The notes under the pieces are model-generated. The model searched no databases. It saw only the letters and a list, made by a program, of their open reading frames with translations, and had not been told where the DNA came from. The translations under genes and the position numbers were made by a program. This document shows positions 26,319 to 34,974 of a DNA stretch of 64,000 nucleotides, piece by piece (position 1 is the stretch's first letter; every line of letters begins with the position of its first letter). The stretch comes from CBDHCC01 sp965261015 (GTDB taxonomy: Bacteria; Pseudomonadota; Alphaproteobacteria; Sphingomonadales; Sphingomonadaceae), in NCBI GenBank assembly GCA_965261015.1, contig CBDHCC010000001.1, forward strand, positions 1,178,001 to 1,242,000, written 5' to 3'.

Positions 26319-26325
26319 TATATAG
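26319..26325 (+). promoter_or_regulatory. Promoter -10-like TATATAG upstream of the cysteine desulfurase
   Basis: TATATAG ends 11 bases before the cysteine desulfurase ATG at 26337, and the bases between (GCGCTTAACCC) hold no Shine-Dalgarno sequence. Transcription starting the usual distance downstream would leave a leader of about five bases or fewer. Confidence 0.4.
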
Positions 26326-26336
26326 GCGCTTAACCC

Positions 26337-27374
26337 ATGTCTGCAATTCGACCCGAACGCGTGTATCTGGATCACGCCGCCGCGACCCCTGTGCTGCCAG
26401 TCGCGTCGGCGGCCTGGAGCGACGCGGTCGCGCGCTGGGCCAACCCTTCCTCGCCGCACCGCGAAGGCCGGGCGGCGCGCGCCGCCTTGGAGGACGCGCG
26501 CGGGCGTGTCGCCGCCGCGCTGGGTTGGGACGGGGAAGTGATCTTCACCTCTGGCGCCACCGAGTCCCTGTCCCTGGCGCTAGGTGGCCGTCCGGTCCTC
26601 GCGTCCGCCGTCGAACACGACGCCGTCCGCCGCGCCGCGCCCGACGCGGCGGTGCTGCCGGTCGATGGCCTGGGTCGGGTTCGGGAGGCGGAACTGGCGG
26701 GGCGCGTCGCACCCGGGCTGCGCGTCGCGATCCAGCACGCGAATGGAGAGACCGGCGTTGTGCAGCCGCTGACTGTGCTGGCCCCTCTGGTGGCCGCCGC
26801 CGGCGGCGTGCTGGTCGTCGACGCCAGCCAATCGGCCGGTCGTGCGCCGCTGCCACCAGGCGACCTGCTGGTCGTGTCCGGCCACAAGCTGGGCACGCCG
26901 CCCGGCATCGCGGCGCTGCTGGTGCGCGACCGGGGCCTGCTGGAGCCCACGGGGGGGCAGGAGGGCGGCTATCGGCCCGGCACGGAGAACCTGCCGGGCG
27001 CGTGCGCGCTGGCGGCGGCGCTGGAGGTTGCGCCGGTGGATCACGGCCGGTTGCGCGCGCGACTGGACGACGCGGTGGAGAGCGCCGGCGGGGTGGTGAT
27101 CGCCCGGGCCGCGCGACGGTTGCCTCACGTCGGCGCGATCGCCCGGCCGGGGGTCAGCGCGGAGGCGCAGCTGATGCGCCTGGACGCCGCCGGCATCGCG
27201 GTGTCGGCCGGGTCCGCCTGTGCCTCGGGCGCGATCGGCGCCAGTCCCGTGCTCGCCTGCCTGGATCTGGAGGACGGGGTGGCGGCCAGCACGATCCGGG
27301 TCAGCTTCGGTCCGGCGACCGGCGAGGAAGAGGTGGACCGCTTTCTGGCCGAATGGCGGCGGCTGGGCGCGTGA
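26337..27374 (+). CDS. Cysteine desulfurase (NifS/IscS-like aminotransferase class V)
   Basis: PLP enzyme that takes sulfur from cysteine as an enzyme-bound persulfide for Fe-S cluster or other thiolation. The N-terminal VYLDHAAATPV, the FTSGATESLSLAL phosphate-binding region and the PLP lysine in VSGHKLGTPPGIAALL are all present. The GYRPGTENLPG motif and a catalytic cysteine loop (SAGSACASGA) follow. At 345 residues it is slightly shorter than IscS. No isc/suf genes are near; its coupled partner is a small [2Fe-2S] ferredoxin, so it may serve a dedicated acceptor. Confidence 0.9.
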   Translation: MSAIRPERVYLDHAAATPVLPVASAAWSDAVARWANPSSPHREGRAARAALEDARGRVAAALGWDGEVIFTSGATESLSLALGGRPVLASAVEHDAVRRAAPDAAVLPVDGLGRVREAELAGRVAPGLRVAIQHANGETGVVQPLTVLAPLVAAAGGVLVVDASQSAGRAPLPPGDLLVVSGHKLGTPPGIAALLVRDRGLLEPTGGQEGGYRPGTENLPGACALAAALEVAPVDHGRLRARLDDAVESAGGVVIARAARRLPHVGAIARPGVSAEAQLMRLDAAGIAVSAGSACASGAIGASPVLACLDLEDGVAASTIRVSFGPATGEEEVDRFLAEWRRLGA

Positions 27375-27676
27375 CCTGGATCACCTTCGTGTCGGCGGCC
27401 GGGAGCGAGCAACGTGTCCTGGCCGCACCGGGCGAGCGCCTGCTGGATGTGGCGCAGGCGGCGGGTCAGCCTCTGGAGGGCACTTGCGACGGTCAGCGGG
27501 CGTGCTCGACCTGCCACGTCTGGATCGACGGCGGCGCGGCCGGGCCGCCGGATAGCGAGGAGGAGGACGACCTGTTGGACATGACCCCCCACGTCCGCCG
27601 CGACAGCCGGCTCTCCTGCCAGGTCACGGTGGGCGACCGCCCGTTGACGGCGCGTATCCCGCACGGTGCCCGCTGA
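27371..27676 (+). CDS. [2Fe-2S] adrenodoxin-type ferredoxin
   Basis: Electron-transfer protein of 101 residues with the plant/adrenodoxin-type cluster spacing. CDGQRACSTCHVW supplies three cysteines and RLSCQV the fourth, near residue 85. The acidic stretch PDSEEEDDLLD is typical of ferredoxins that dock with basic partner surfaces. The GTG start overlaps the cysteine desulfurase stop by four bases, so the pair is translationally coupled. It resembles the Isc ferredoxin that reduces sulfane sulfur during cluster assembly; that role is an inference from context. Confidence 0.9.
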   Translation: MTWITFVSAAGSEQRVLAAPGERLLDVAQAAGQPLEGTCDGQRACSTCHVWIDGGAAGPPDSEEEDDLLDMTPHVRRDSRLSCQVTVGDRPLTARIPHGAR

Positions 27677-27719
27677 GCGCGGGCCACCGCTTGCCGCCCC
27701 GCGTCGGCGGCCCTATGTC

Positions 27720-27822
27720 GCCGGGTGGAAGTCGGGCGGACGCCGCTGTCGCCAACCCGGTCAGGTCCGGAAGGAAGCAGCCGCAACGACTGTGCGGCGG
27801 GTCGTTCCGGCTTCCACCCTCT
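27720..27822 (+). ncRNA. ffs: Signal recognition particle RNA (4.5S-type)
   Basis: The conserved SRP apical motif GGTCAGGTCCGGAAGGAAGC lies at 27759-27778 and is followed by the complementary arm. The outer helix pairs GGTGGAAGTCGG (27724-27735) with CCGGCTTCCACC (27808-27819), closing a long hairpin of about 100 nt. This is the bacterial small SRP RNA that binds Ffh for cotranslational targeting. Ends are estimated from the outer helix and may differ by several bases. A promoter-like CCCTATGT sits just upstream near 27712. Confidence 0.92.
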
Positions 27823-27881
27823 ACGCGCGCGATGGCGGAGCGCCCGCTTCGGCCCGGTTCCGCGATCCTGGGAGCAGACCG

Positions 27882-28619
27882 ATGTTCGACCTGACCGGCA
27901 AGACGGCCCTCGTGACGGGGGCGTCCGGCGGGATCGGGTCCGCGATCGTGGACGCGCTGGTCGCGCGCGGTGCCCGCGTGGTGGCCAGCGGTTCCAACGC
28001 CGACAAGCTGTCCGCCTTCGCCGCCGAGCGCGAAAGGGTCGTGGCGATCCCGTGCGACCTGGCCGACCCGGCCGCCACCGACGCGCTGGTGCCCCAGGCG
28101 ACCGAGGCGCTGGACGGACGGCTCGACATCCTGGTGAACAACGCCGGCCTGACGCGGGACGGCCTGATCCTGCGCATGAAGGACGAGGATTGGGACGCGG
28201 TGCTGTCGGTCAACCTTCAGGCCGCCTTTCGCCTGTGCCGCGCGGCCGCCCGGCCGATGATGAAGCAGCGCGGCGGCCGGATCGTGTCCATCACCAGCGT
28301 GGTCGGACAGACCGGCAATCCCGGACAGGCGAACTACGCCGCGTCCAAGGCGGGGCTGGTCGGCCTGTCCAAAGCGCTGGCCCAGGAACTCGCCAGCCGG
28401 TCGATCACCGTCAACTGCGTGGCACCGGGTTTCATCGCGTCCGCCATGACGGACGCCCTGCCGGACGATCAGAAGGCGGCGCTCATGGCGCGCATCCCCG
28501 CGGGCGAACTGGGCACGGGTGCCGATGTCGCCGCGGCCGTCGTGTACCTGGCCAGCGCGGAGGCGCGATACGTGACCGGCCAGACCTTGCACGTGAACGG
28601 TGGGATGGCGATGGTGTGA
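27882..28619 (+). CDS. fabG: 3-oxoacyl-[acyl-carrier-protein] reductase
   Basis: NADPH-dependent reductase of fatty-acid elongation. The 245-residue short-chain dehydrogenase begins MFDLTGKTALVTGASGGIG, with the TGxxxGIG cofactor loop. It has the NNAG motif, the catalytic Ser in ITSVVGQTG and YxxxK in NYAASKAG. It ends with the FabG-typical YVTGQTLHVNGGMAM. The ATG at 27882 follows GGGAGCAG; longer in-frame extensions run through the SRP RNA gene and are rejected. It starts a fatty-acid synthesis cluster with acpP and fabF. Confidence 0.95.
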   Translation: MFDLTGKTALVTGASGGIGSAIVDALVARGARVVASGSNADKLSAFAAERERVVAIPCDLADPAATDALVPQATEALDGRLDILVNNAGLTRDGLILRMKDEDWDAVLSVNLQAAFRLCRAAARPMMKQRGGRIVSITSVVGQTGNPGQANYAASKAGLVGLSKALAQELASRSITVNCVAPGFIASAMTDALPDDQKAALMARIPAGELGTGADVAAAVVYLASAEARYVTGQTLHVNGGMAMV

Positions 28620-28701
28620 GCGGGAGCCACGGCCCGGCTTGCCACGGTCGGGACCGCCGATTAGTGCGACGGGCACAGAACACACCGGAAGGACAGACCG
28701 A

Positions 28702-28938
28702 ATGAGCGACATCGAAGACCGCGTGAAGAAGATCGTCGTCGAGCATCTGGGGGTCGAGGCCGACAAGGTCACGGACGATGCCAGCTTCTTCGACGATCTG
28801 GGCGCGGACAGCCTCGACATCGTCGAGCTGGTGATGGCGTTCGAAGAGGAGTTCGGCGTCGAGATCCCCGACGACGCGGCGGACAAGATCACCACCGTCA
28901 AGGACGCGGTGACCTACATCGAAGCGAACAACGCCTGA
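28702..28938 (+). CDS. acpP: Acyl carrier protein
   Basis: Carries growing acyl chains on a 4'-phosphopantetheine. The 78-residue acidic protein has the DSL attachment motif in LGADSLDIVELVMAFEEEFG with the modified serine at about residue 37. A four-helix layout is evident from MSDIEDRVKKIVVEHLGV to TYIEANNA. The ATG at 28702 follows an AAGGACA ribosome binding site. Genes fabG and fabF flank it, as in most proteobacteria. Confidence 0.97.
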   Translation: MSDIEDRVKKIVVEHLGVEADKVTDDASFFDDLGADSLDIVELVMAFEEEFGVEIPDDAADKITTVKDAVTYIEANNA

Positions 28939-28965
28939 TCGTCGGGTGACGGGGCGGAGGCTGTG

Positions 28966-30225
28966 ATGCGGCGCGTGGTCGTCACCGGGCTGGGGCTCGT
29001 TACGCCGCTTGGCGGCGACGTGCCGACCAGCTGGTCCAACCTGATCGCCGGGCGGTCGGGCGCGGGCCGCATCACCCGCTTCGATCCGTCGGACCAGAAA
29101 TGCACCATCGCGTGCGAGGTCAAGCCGGCCGGGCAGCCGATGGGCTTCGACCCGAACCTTCGCGTCGATCACAAGGTGCAGCGACAGGTCGATCTGTTCA
29201 TCGTATTCGGCATCGATGCCGCCGGTCAGGCGCTGGAACACGCCGGCCTGCTCGACATGACCGACGAGCAGAGGCTGCGGGCCGGTTGCTCCATCGGATC
29301 GGGCATAGGTGGGCTGCCCGGGATCGAGTCGGAGTCGATCGTCCTCCACGAGAAGGGGCCGTCGCGAGTGTCGCCCCATTTCGTCCACGGGCGGCTGATC
29401 AACCTGATCTCCGGCCAGGTGAGCATCAAATACGGGCTGATGGGACCGAACCACGCGGTCGTGACCGCGTGCTCCACGGGCGCGCACTCGATCGGCGACG
29501 CGGCGCGGATGATCCGCGACGACGACGCGGACGTGATGCTGGCGGGTGGGGCGGAGAGTGCCATCTGTCCGCTCGGCATCGCAGGCTTCGCTCAGGCGCG
29601 GGCACTCTCCACCCACTTCAACGACACGCCGGAGAAGGCGAGCCGCCCCTACGATGTCGACCGCGACGGCTTCGTCATGGGCGAGGGCGCGGGCGTGGTC
29701 TGCCTGGAGGAATATGAGCATGCCCGCGCGCGGGGTGCCACCATCTACGCCGAGGTCGTGGGCTACGGCCTGTCGGGCGACGCGCACCACGTGACCGCGC
29801 CCCATCCGGAGGGAGTGGGCGCCTACAACGCCATGGCGATGGCGCTCCGCAAGGCCGAGGTGGAGCCGTCCGACATCGACTACATAAACGCCCACGGCAC
29901 CTCGACCCCGATGGGCGACGAGCTGGAACTGGGCGCGGTGCGCCGCCTGTTCGGCCCGGCACTGGGCAGCGTGTCGATGAGCTCGACCAAGTCCGCCATC
30001 GGGCACCTGCTCGGTGGGGCGGGAGCGGTCGAATCGATCTTCGGCATCCTGGCGATGCGCGACGGGGTGGTGCCGCCCACACTTAATCTCGACCATCCGA
30101 GTCCCGGCTGCGAGGGCGTCGACCTGGTTCCGCACACCGCCAAGGAGCGGCCGGTGCGCGCCTTTTTGAACAACTCATTCGGCTTTGGTGGGACGAACGC
30201 CAGCTTGGTGTTCCGGGCGGTCTGA
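28966..30225 (+). CDS. fabF: 3-oxoacyl-[acyl-carrier-protein] synthase II (KAS II)
   Basis: Condensing enzyme of fatty-acid elongation, extending acyl-ACP with malonyl-ACP. It begins RRVVVTGLGLVTPLG and has the nucleophilic cysteine in VTACSTGAHSIGDAARM. The two catalytic histidines are in INAHGTSTPMGDELE and AIGHLLGGAGAVES, and it ends with NNSFGFGGTNASLVF. I chose the ATG at 28966, five bases after GGAGG, over a GTG one codon earlier. Its stop overlaps the mltG ATG by one base (TGATG). Confidence 0.96.
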   Translation: MRRVVVTGLGLVTPLGGDVPTSWSNLIAGRSGAGRITRFDPSDQKCTIACEVKPAGQPMGFDPNLRVDHKVQRQVDLFIVFGIDAAGQALEHAGLLDMTDEQRLRAGCSIGSGIGGLPGIESESIVLHEKGPSRVSPHFVHGRLINLISGQVSIKYGLMGPNHAVVTACSTGAHSIGDAARMIRDDDADVMLAGGAESAICPLGIAGFAQARALSTHFNDTPEKASRPYDVDRDGFVMGEGAGVVCLEEYEHARARGATIYAEVVGYGLSGDAHHVTAPHPEGVGAYNAMAMALRKAEVEPSDIDYINAHGTSTPMGDELELGAVRRLFGPALGSVSMSSTKSAIGHLLGGAGAVESIFGILAMRDGVVPPTLNLDHPSPGCEGVDLVPHTAKERPVRAFLNNSFGFGGTNASLVFRAV

Positions 30226-31199
30226 TGCGGTCCTTGCGCTGGCTGGTGCTGGGCGCATTAGCGTTGGTCGCGCTGGCGGCGATCTGGGCGCGGACCGGCT
30301 GGACCGGAGAGGGTCCGCTGGACCGCGACACCACAGTGGTCGTTCCCAAGGGAGCGACCCTCTCCAATGCCGCGGAGGTCCTGGCCGACGGCGGCGTTCT
30401 GGCGTCCGCGGAAGGGTTCTTGTGGCGGCAGCGGCTGTTCGGTGGTGCGGCACCCATCAAGGCCGGGGAGTTCGCCTTTCCCGCCCGGGTCTCTCCCGCA
30501 CGGGCGCTGATCATCCTGCAAGAGGCGCGGCCGGTACAGCGGCTCGTCACGGTGCCGGAGGGGTGGCCGTCCGTGCTGGTCCGGCGCGCGCTCGCAAAGG
30601 CACCCGGCTTGGTGGGCGCCGCCCCCCTGCCGGCTGAGGGAACCGTGCTGCCCGACAGCTACAGCTACGAACGCGGCGAAACACGCGCGGCCGTGGCGGA
30701 GCGGATGCGGGCGGCCATGCGAGAGGAACTCGCGACCCTTTGGGCCGGGCGATCACCCAAGACTGTGGTCCGCACGCCGGCGCAAGCGATCACGCTCGCC
30801 TCCATCGTGGAAAAGGAAGCGGCCCTGGCGTCCGAACGTCGGACGATCGCAGGGGTGTATTCCAACCGCCTGAAGATCGGCATGAAACTGGATGCGGACC
30901 CGACGGTGATCTACCCGGTCACCCGCGGCCTGCCGCTGGGCCGCCGCATCCTGCGCTCCGAACTGACGGCGGTGAACGGCTACAACACCTATGCGAGCCC
31001 GGGGCTGCCCGCGGGTCCGATCGCCAATCCGGGGCGCGCCAGCATCGAGGCCGTGCTGCATCCGGCCAGCACGGACGCCCTTTATTTCGTGGCGACCGGC
31101 AAGCCGGACCGCAGCCACGTCTTCGCGTCCACCCTGGCGGAGCACCAGGCGAATGTGGCGAAATGGTACGCCCTGCGACGCGCGCGCGGAGAAATGTAG
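30225..31199 (+). CDS. mltG: Endolytic peptidoglycan transglycosylase MltG
   Basis: Inner-membrane enzyme that cuts nascent glycan strands and sets their length. The 324-residue protein has one N-terminal transmembrane helix (about residues 5-21), then a LysM-like region. The YceG domain follows, with ITLASIVEKEAALASERRTIAGVYSNRL, containing the catalytic glutamate in EKE. DPTVIYPVTRG, NTYASPGLPAGPIANPG and FVATGKPDRSHVFA come next. Coupling to fabF is common in alphaproteobacteria, linking lipid and wall synthesis. Confidence 0.94.
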   Translation: MRSLRWLVLGALALVALAAIWARTGWTGEGPLDRDTTVVVPKGATLSNAAEVLADGGVLASAEGFLWRQRLFGGAAPIKAGEFAFPARVSPARALIILQEARPVQRLVTVPEGWPSVLVRRALAKAPGLVGAAPLPAEGTVLPDSYSYERGETRAAVAERMRAAMREELATLWAGRSPKTVVRTPAQAITLASIVEKEAALASERRTIAGVYSNRLKIGMKLDADPTVIYPVTRGLPLGRRILRSELTAVNGYNTYASPGLPAGPIANPGRASIEAVLHPASTDALYFVATGKPDRSHVFASTLAEHQANVAKWYALRRARGEM

Positions 31200-31253
31200 G
31201 GAACGCCCGCGGACGGCGCGAAGCTGGCAAGGTGACGGCGGGTCTCCGCGGCC

Positions 31254-31262
31254 CTATATGCG
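31254..31262 (+). promoter_or_regulatory. Promoter -10-like CTATATGCG immediately upstream of rimO
   Basis: The nine bases match the motif seen in the ornithine decarboxylase leader on the other strand. They end 7 bases before the rimO ATG at 31270, with no ribosome binding site between. If this is the -10 element, the message would start at or next to the ATG. It overlaps a possible upstream ATG at 31258, which would then be untranscribed. Confidence 0.35.
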
Positions 31263-31269
31263 CCGCATC

Positions 31270-32598
31270 ATGGCAACCGTCATTCCACGATCGCCGGCCG
31301 TCGGCATGGTGTCGCTCGGCTGTCCCAAGGCTTTGGTCGACAGCGAGCGCATCCTGACCAAGCTGCGATCCGACGGCTATGCGATCTCGCCCGACTATGC
31401 CGGTGCCGACGTGGTGCTCGTGAACACCTGTGGCTTCCTCGACTCCGCAAAGGAGGAGAGCCTGGAGGCGATCGGCGAAGCGATGTCGGCGAACGGCCGG
31501 GTGATCGTGACCGGCTGCCTGGGCCGGGAGGCCGACGCCATCCGGGCGAGATTCCCCGACGTCCTGGCGATTACTGGGGCGCAGCAGTACGAGCAGGTCG
31601 TCGGCGCCGTGCACGAGGCGGCACCGGCCACGCCCTCGCCCTACACGGATTTGGTGCCGCCCGCCGGCCTGAAGCTGACGCCGCGCCACTACAGCTACCT
31701 GAAGATTTCCGAGGGCTGCAATCATAGCTGCTCCTTCTGCATCATCCCCGATATTCGGGGTCGGCTGGTCAGCCGCCGTCCCGACGCCGTGCTCCGCGAG
31801 GCGGAAAAGCTGGTGGCCGCCGGTACGCGGGAGCTGCTGGTGATCAGCCAGGACACCTCCGCCTATGGGGTGGACATCCGCCGCGAACCCCGCATTTGGC
31901 AGGGGCGCGAGGTGCGGCCGCACATGACCGATCTGGCGCGCGAACTGGGTTCGCTCGGCGCGTGGGTGCGGCTGCACTATGTCTATCCGTACCCGCACGT
32001 GGACGAGGTCATTCCGCTGATGGCGGACGGACTGGTCCTTCCGTACCTGGACATTCCGTTCCAGCATGCCAGCCCGTCGGTCCTGCGCGCGATGCGGCGG
32101 CCGGCGAACGAGGCGAAAGTGCTCGACCGGCTGGCCGAGTGGCGCCGGATCTGTCCGGAGATCGCGATCCGATCGACCTTCGTGGTCGGCTTTCCGGGCG
32201 AGACGGAGGCGGACTTCGCCTATCTGATGGACTGGCTGGAAGAGGCGCGGCTGGATCGGGTGGGTGCCTTTCGGTTCGAGCCGGTCGCCGGCGCAAAGGC
32301 GAACGACCTGCCCGGCGCGGTGCCCGAGCAGGTGAAGGAGGAACGTTACGCCCGGCTGATGGCGCTGACAGCGCGCATTTCGGCCGACAAGCTGGCCGCG
32401 AAGGTGGGGTCCGTGCAGTCGGTCCTGATCGACGTGGTGGACGGACAGGGCGGAGCCTCCGGACGGTCCAAGGCGGATGCGCCCGAGATCGACGGAGAGG
32501 TGCATCTGCGCGACGCGGAAGGCCTGACCGTCGGCGAGGTGGTGGACGTGGCGATCGAAGACGCGGACGATCACGACCTGTTCGGCGTGCCGATCTAG
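31270..32598 (+). CDS. rimO: Ribosomal protein uS12 methylthiotransferase RimO
   Basis: Radical SAM enzyme that adds a methylthio group to an aspartate of ribosomal protein S12. The N-terminal UPF0004 domain begins VGMVSLGCPKALVDSERIL and holds three cluster cysteines (GCPK, NTCGF, VTGCLG). The radical SAM CX3CX2C is in EGCNHSCSFCIIPDIRG near residue 155, and a C-terminal TRAM domain ends the 442-residue protein. The DLFG-type C-terminus and GCPKALVDSE opening separate RimO from MiaB. An alternative start at 31258 would add four residues. Confidence 0.95.
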   Translation: MATVIPRSPAVGMVSLGCPKALVDSERILTKLRSDGYAISPDYAGADVVLVNTCGFLDSAKEESLEAIGEAMSANGRVIVTGCLGREADAIRARFPDVLAITGAQQYEQVVGAVHEAAPATPSPYTDLVPPAGLKLTPRHYSYLKISEGCNHSCSFCIIPDIRGRLVSRRPDAVLREAEKLVAAGTRELLVISQDTSAYGVDIRREPRIWQGREVRPHMTDLARELGSLGAWVRLHYVYPYPHVDEVIPLMADGLVLPYLDIPFQHASPSVLRAMRRPANEAKVLDRLAEWRRICPEIAIRSTFVVGFPGETEADFAYLMDWLEEARLDRVGAFRFEPVAGAKANDLPGAVPEQVKEERYARLMALTARISADKLAAKVGSVQSVLIDVVDGQGGASGRSKADAPEIDGEVHLRDAEGLTVGEVVDVAIEDADDHDLFGVPI

Positions 32599-32656
32599 CA
32601 TCGCGGGGTGCGGGGCTGCGGCTTCACCGGCGGGGGCTGACCGTCTAAGGCGCGGC

Positions 32657-34024
32657 ATGACCGACTTCGACACCCTTTTGCGCGCCGACCGGGGCGAGAC
32701 CGCCGCGGCGATTCACCTGGTCGCGGAGGATGTCGCCGACGAATGGGTGCTGTCACGGTCCGCGCCCGACCGCGCGCTCCTGACCGCGGCCCGGTTCGGG
32801 AGTGCCGCCGACACCGTGCTGCTGCCGGGCGACGATGCGGTCGGAGCGGCCCACATCGTTCGCGGCGACCCGGTGTGGAGCCTGGCGGCGCTGCCGCCCG
32901 CTCTGCCGCCTGGCGCGTACCGCCTCTCGGGAGACCTGCCGCCCGGAGCGGCGCTCGGCTGGCTGCTCGCCCAGCATCGTTTCGTCCGCTACAGGGCGGC
33001 CACGGATGCGGGGCCGCGGTGCCTGCTCCTGTCCGATCCGAACGCCGTCGAGCCGGCGCTCGGCGCGGCCCGAGCGACCGCGCGCGTCCGCGACCTGATC
33101 GACACGCCGGCCGAGGACATGGGGCCGGCCGATCTGGAGGGCGCGGTGACCGACCTGTCCCGGCGGTTCGGTGGCGATTGCACGGTCACCCGGGGCGAAG
33201 CGCTTCGCACCCGGTTTCCCCTGATTCACGCGGTCGGTCGCGCAGCCGAGCGCGCGCGCGAGCCACGGCTGGTGGAATGGGAATGGGGCGACCCGGCGCA
33301 CCCGCGCGTGGCGGTGGTCGGCAAGGGGGTCAGCTTCGACACCGGCGGGTTGGACATCAAGCCCGCGTCCGGCATGCGGCTGATGAAGAAGGATATGGGC
33401 GGGGCGGCCCACGCGATCGCGCTGGCCGAATGGGTGGCCGCGGCCAACCTGCCGGTCCGGCTGCACCTGCTGGTGCCCGCGGTCGAGAACGCGATCGCCG
33501 GCGCGTCCCTTCGCCCGGGCGACGTGGTGCGCGCCGCGGACGGCACCACGGTCGAGATCCACAACACGGACGCGGAAGGCCGGCTGATCCTGGCCGATGC
33601 GCTCACCCGCGCGGGCGAGGGACAGCCGGAGCTCACCATCGACTTCGCCACCTTGACGGGGGCCGCCCGCGTGGCGCTCGGACCCGATCTGCCGGCGCTG
33701 TTCGCGAGGCGGGACGATACGGCGGCGGCGTTCCTGCACGCGGGGCAGGCGGTCGGCGACCCAGCCTGGCGCATGCCCCTGTGGGATCGCTACCACAGCC
33801 TGCTCGCCAGCGACATCGCGGACGTCGCCAACGCCGGCGACACGCCCTTCGCCGGCGCGGTGACGGCGGCGCTGTTCCTGGACCGCTTCGTTCGGGCCGG
33901 AGCGGATTGGCTGCATCTGGACACGTTCGGCTGGCGTCCAAAGGCCGAGCCGGGGCGGCCGAAATGCGGCGAGGCCTATGGCTTGCGGGCGGCCTTCGCC
34001 CTGCTGGCGCAGCGCTTTGGCTGA
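32657..34024 (+). CDS. Leucyl aminopeptidase family (M17) metallopeptidase
   Basis: Cytoplasmic two-metal aminopeptidase. The 455-residue protein has a poorly conserved N-terminal domain. The M17 core has VGKGVSFDTGGLDIKPASGM, the metal-binding MKKDMGGAAHA and the signature NTDAEGRLILADAL around residues 296-309. TLTGAARVALGPDLPALF follows. The family usually hydrolyses N-terminal Leu and other residues or Cys-Gly; specificity here is unknown. It begins 58 bases after rimO on the same strand. Confidence 0.93.
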   Translation: MTDFDTLLRADRGETAAAIHLVAEDVADEWVLSRSAPDRALLTAARFGSAADTVLLPGDDAVGAAHIVRGDPVWSLAALPPALPPGAYRLSGDLPPGAALGWLLAQHRFVRYRAATDAGPRCLLLSDPNAVEPALGAARATARVRDLIDTPAEDMGPADLEGAVTDLSRRFGGDCTVTRGEALRTRFPLIHAVGRAAERAREPRLVEWEWGDPAHPRVAVVGKGVSFDTGGLDIKPASGMRLMKKDMGGAAHAIALAEWVAAANLPVRLHLLVPAVENAIAGASLRPGDVVRAADGTTVEIHNTDAEGRLILADALTRAGEGQPELTIDFATLTGAARVALGPDLPALFARRDDTAAAFLHAGQAVGDPAWRMPLWDRYHSLLASDIADVANAGDTPFAGAVTAALFLDRFVRAGADWLHLDTFGWRPKAEPGRPKCGEAYGLRAAFALLAQRFG

Positions 34025-34064
34025 CGTGGCGGTGGAAACGCGGGAGCACGGGGCGGGCGGCGGA

Positions 34065-34961
34065 GTGACCACCGTCTTCATCGATGGCGCGCACGGAACG
34101 ACGGGCCTGGAGATCCGGGAGCGATTGGCCGATCGCGCGGACCTGTCGCTCATCGCGCTGCCCCACGATCGTAGGCGCGAGATGAAGGCGCGGGCAGAGG
34201 CGCTGAACGACGCCGACTTCGCCATCCTCTGCCTGCCCGACGATGCCGCGGCCGAAGCGGTCGCCCTGATCGGGTCCGACACCCGAGTGATCGATGCGAG
34301 TTCCCGGCATCGGACCACCCCGGGCTGGATCTACGGACTGCCGGAGCTGGTGGGGCGCGAGCCGATCGCCGCGGCGGGGCGGGTCGGCAATCCGGGCTGC
34401 TATCCCACCGGCTTCCTGCTGCTGGTGGCACCGCTGGTGAACGCCGGTCTGATCGCGCGGGACAGCCGGCTGATCGTCAATGCGGTCAGCGGATATTCGG
34501 GCGGCGGCAACGCACTGATCGACCGGTTCGCGGCGGAGCCGTCGCTTGGCTGGCGCGGCTATTCCTATCGCGGGGAGCACAAGCACCTGCCCGAGATGCG
34601 CGTCCATGCGGGCTTGGACCATGCTCCCCTGTTCGCTCCCGCCGTCGTCCGGGCGTTCCGCGGCATGATGGTCGAGGTGCCGTTGCCCGACGTGGACGCG
34701 GCGGCGGTTCGCGCGACCCTGGCCGAACGCTATGCCGAGGAGCCGCTGGTGACCTTTGGGGGGGATGTCGAGGAGCTGCGTCTGGAGGAGGGCGCGAAGG
34801 GGTCGGACGGCGTGACGCTGCACGTCTTCGCATCACCGGACGGCCGACAGGCGCGACTGGTCGCTATGCTCGACAATCTGGGCAAGGGGGCGGCCGGCGC
34901 GGCGGTGCAGAACCTGAACCTGATGGTCGGCGCGCCCGAACTGACTGGGCTGCGAGCGTGA
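34065..34961 (+). CDS. argC: N-acetyl-gamma-glutamyl-phosphate reductase (type 2)
   Basis: NADPH-dependent reductase of arginine biosynthesis, acting on N-acetylglutamyl phosphate. The sequence has FIDGAHGTTGLEI as the nucleotide loop and the active-site cysteine in VGNPGCYPTGFLLL. Later come VSGYSGGGNALID, YRGEHKHLPEM and a C-terminal DNLGKGAAGAAVQNLNLM. The short 298-residue form is type 2 ArgC. I chose the GTG at 34065 after a GGCGG-rich stretch. A GTG at 34026 would overlap no gene and would add 13 residues, so the start is not certain. Confidence 0.92.
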   Translation: MTTVFIDGAHGTTGLEIRERLADRADLSLIALPHDRRREMKARAEALNDADFAILCLPDDAAAEAVALIGSDTRVIDASSRHRTTPGWIYGLPELVGREPIAAAGRVGNPGCYPTGFLLLVAPLVNAGLIARDSRLIVNAVSGYSGGGNALIDRFAAEPSLGWRGYSYRGEHKHLPEMRVHAGLDHAPLFAPAVVRAFRGMMVEVPLPDVDAAAVRATLAERYAEEPLVTFGGDVEELRLEEGAKGSDGVTLHVFASPDGRQARLVAMLDNLGKGAAGAAVQNLNLMVGAPELTGLRA

Positions 34962-34974
34962 TGCCGAGCTGACG

